The notes beneath the pieces are model-generated. The model saw only the letters and a program-made list of their open reading frames with translations, had not been told where the DNA came from and made no database searches. DNA of 49,705 nt, from contig CAMYLA010000042.1 of NCBI GenBank assembly GCA_947259095.1, positions 1 through 49,705 on the forward strand, written 5' to 3'. Both the position numbers and the translations under genes were made by a program. Position 1 is the first letter of the stretch; each line of letters begins with the position of its first letter. This document shows, one piece after another, positions 49,646-49,705 of the stretch. Source of the DNA: an uncultured Acidimicrobiaceae bacterium (GTDB lineage Bacteria > Actinomycetota > Acidimicrobiia > Acidimicrobiales > SZUA-35).

Positions 49646-49705
49646 ATGACCACTGACACAATCTCCATCTCTCCCTTCATCGGAACGGGCATCGTTGCTC
49701 GCTTG
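49646..49705 (+). CDS. Start of a gene cut by the window edge (unidentified)
   Basis: An open frame begins MTTDTISISPFIGTGIVARL and runs off the end. The same frame is open from an ATG at 49544, which directly follows a stop. No clear ribosome site precedes either ATG. Twenty residues are too few to name a family. Confidence 0.35.
   Translation, partial: MTTDTISISPFIGTGIVARL

Noticed and set aside
1..49705. tRNA or rRNA genes
   Set aside because: I found no cloverleaf or rRNA-like segment by eye; a tRNAscan run would settle it.

Overview
The window is a high-GC stretch (about two thirds G+C by eye) from an actinobacterium. The gene set (DUF6049 protein, sigM-like sigma factor with its anti-sigma factor, pcnA, DUF5318 protein, ponA, rpsF-ssb-rpsR-rplI, dnaB) is the one that flanks the replication origin in Mycobacterium. 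GTG and TTG starts, many apparently leaderless promoters, paired CaiB/MaoC enzymes and a DmdA-like enzyme fit a marine or aquatic member of the Acidimicrobiia. The lineage is an inference.

Layout. 1-6100: a sugar-uptake locus with a divergent large carbohydrate-active protein, an alpha-glucoside-type ABC importer (lipoprotein and two permeases, no ATPase) and a broken Gfo/Idh/MocA remnant; a LacI-family operator lies in front of the divergent gene. 6105-13045 (minus strand): DedA protein, anti-sigma factor, ECF sigma factor, membrane Ser/Thr kinase, DUF6049 protein, GNAT. 13170-19641 (plus): histone-deacetylase-like hydrolase, GNAT, pcnA, DUF5318 protein, class A PBP. 19642-22677 (minus): TetR-type regulator, a P450 gene with two frameshifts, a permuted NlpC/P60-like hydrolase. 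22873-28460 (plus): inorganic pyrophosphatase, rpsF-ssb-rpsR-rplI, then a DnaA-box-rich gap and dnaB interrupted by an intein. 28673-49705: accessory metabolism, including two NUDIX proteins, a DmdA-like protein, a methyltransferase, a HEAT-like DNA alkylation repair protein, an MFS transporter, a MaoC/CaiB/2OG-oxygenase/carboxymuconolactone-decarboxylase group, a DEAD-box helicase, a sulfatase, threonine aldolase, an amidohydrolase, a macrodomain protein and another CaiB protein.

What stands out. Origin-flanking genes of both arms lie directly side by side, without dnaA-dnaN-recF-gyrB between them, and a cluster of same-orientation DnaA-box-like 9-mers lies between rplI and dnaB. The DnaB P-loop carries an Ala1 intein with the W-C-T signature of class 3 inteins. 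Ribosomal protein bS18 carries an unusual Ser-Arg-Asp repeat tail. A catalytically intact, free-standing kinase resembles the C-terminal half of mycobacterial MviN, has no MurJ gene beside it, and has had its 3' end rewritten by a 23-bp tandem repeat. A second, 29-bp hairpin repeat overlaps the end of another gene. A 37 % G+C island followed by a string of hairpins lies in the gap before threonine aldolase.
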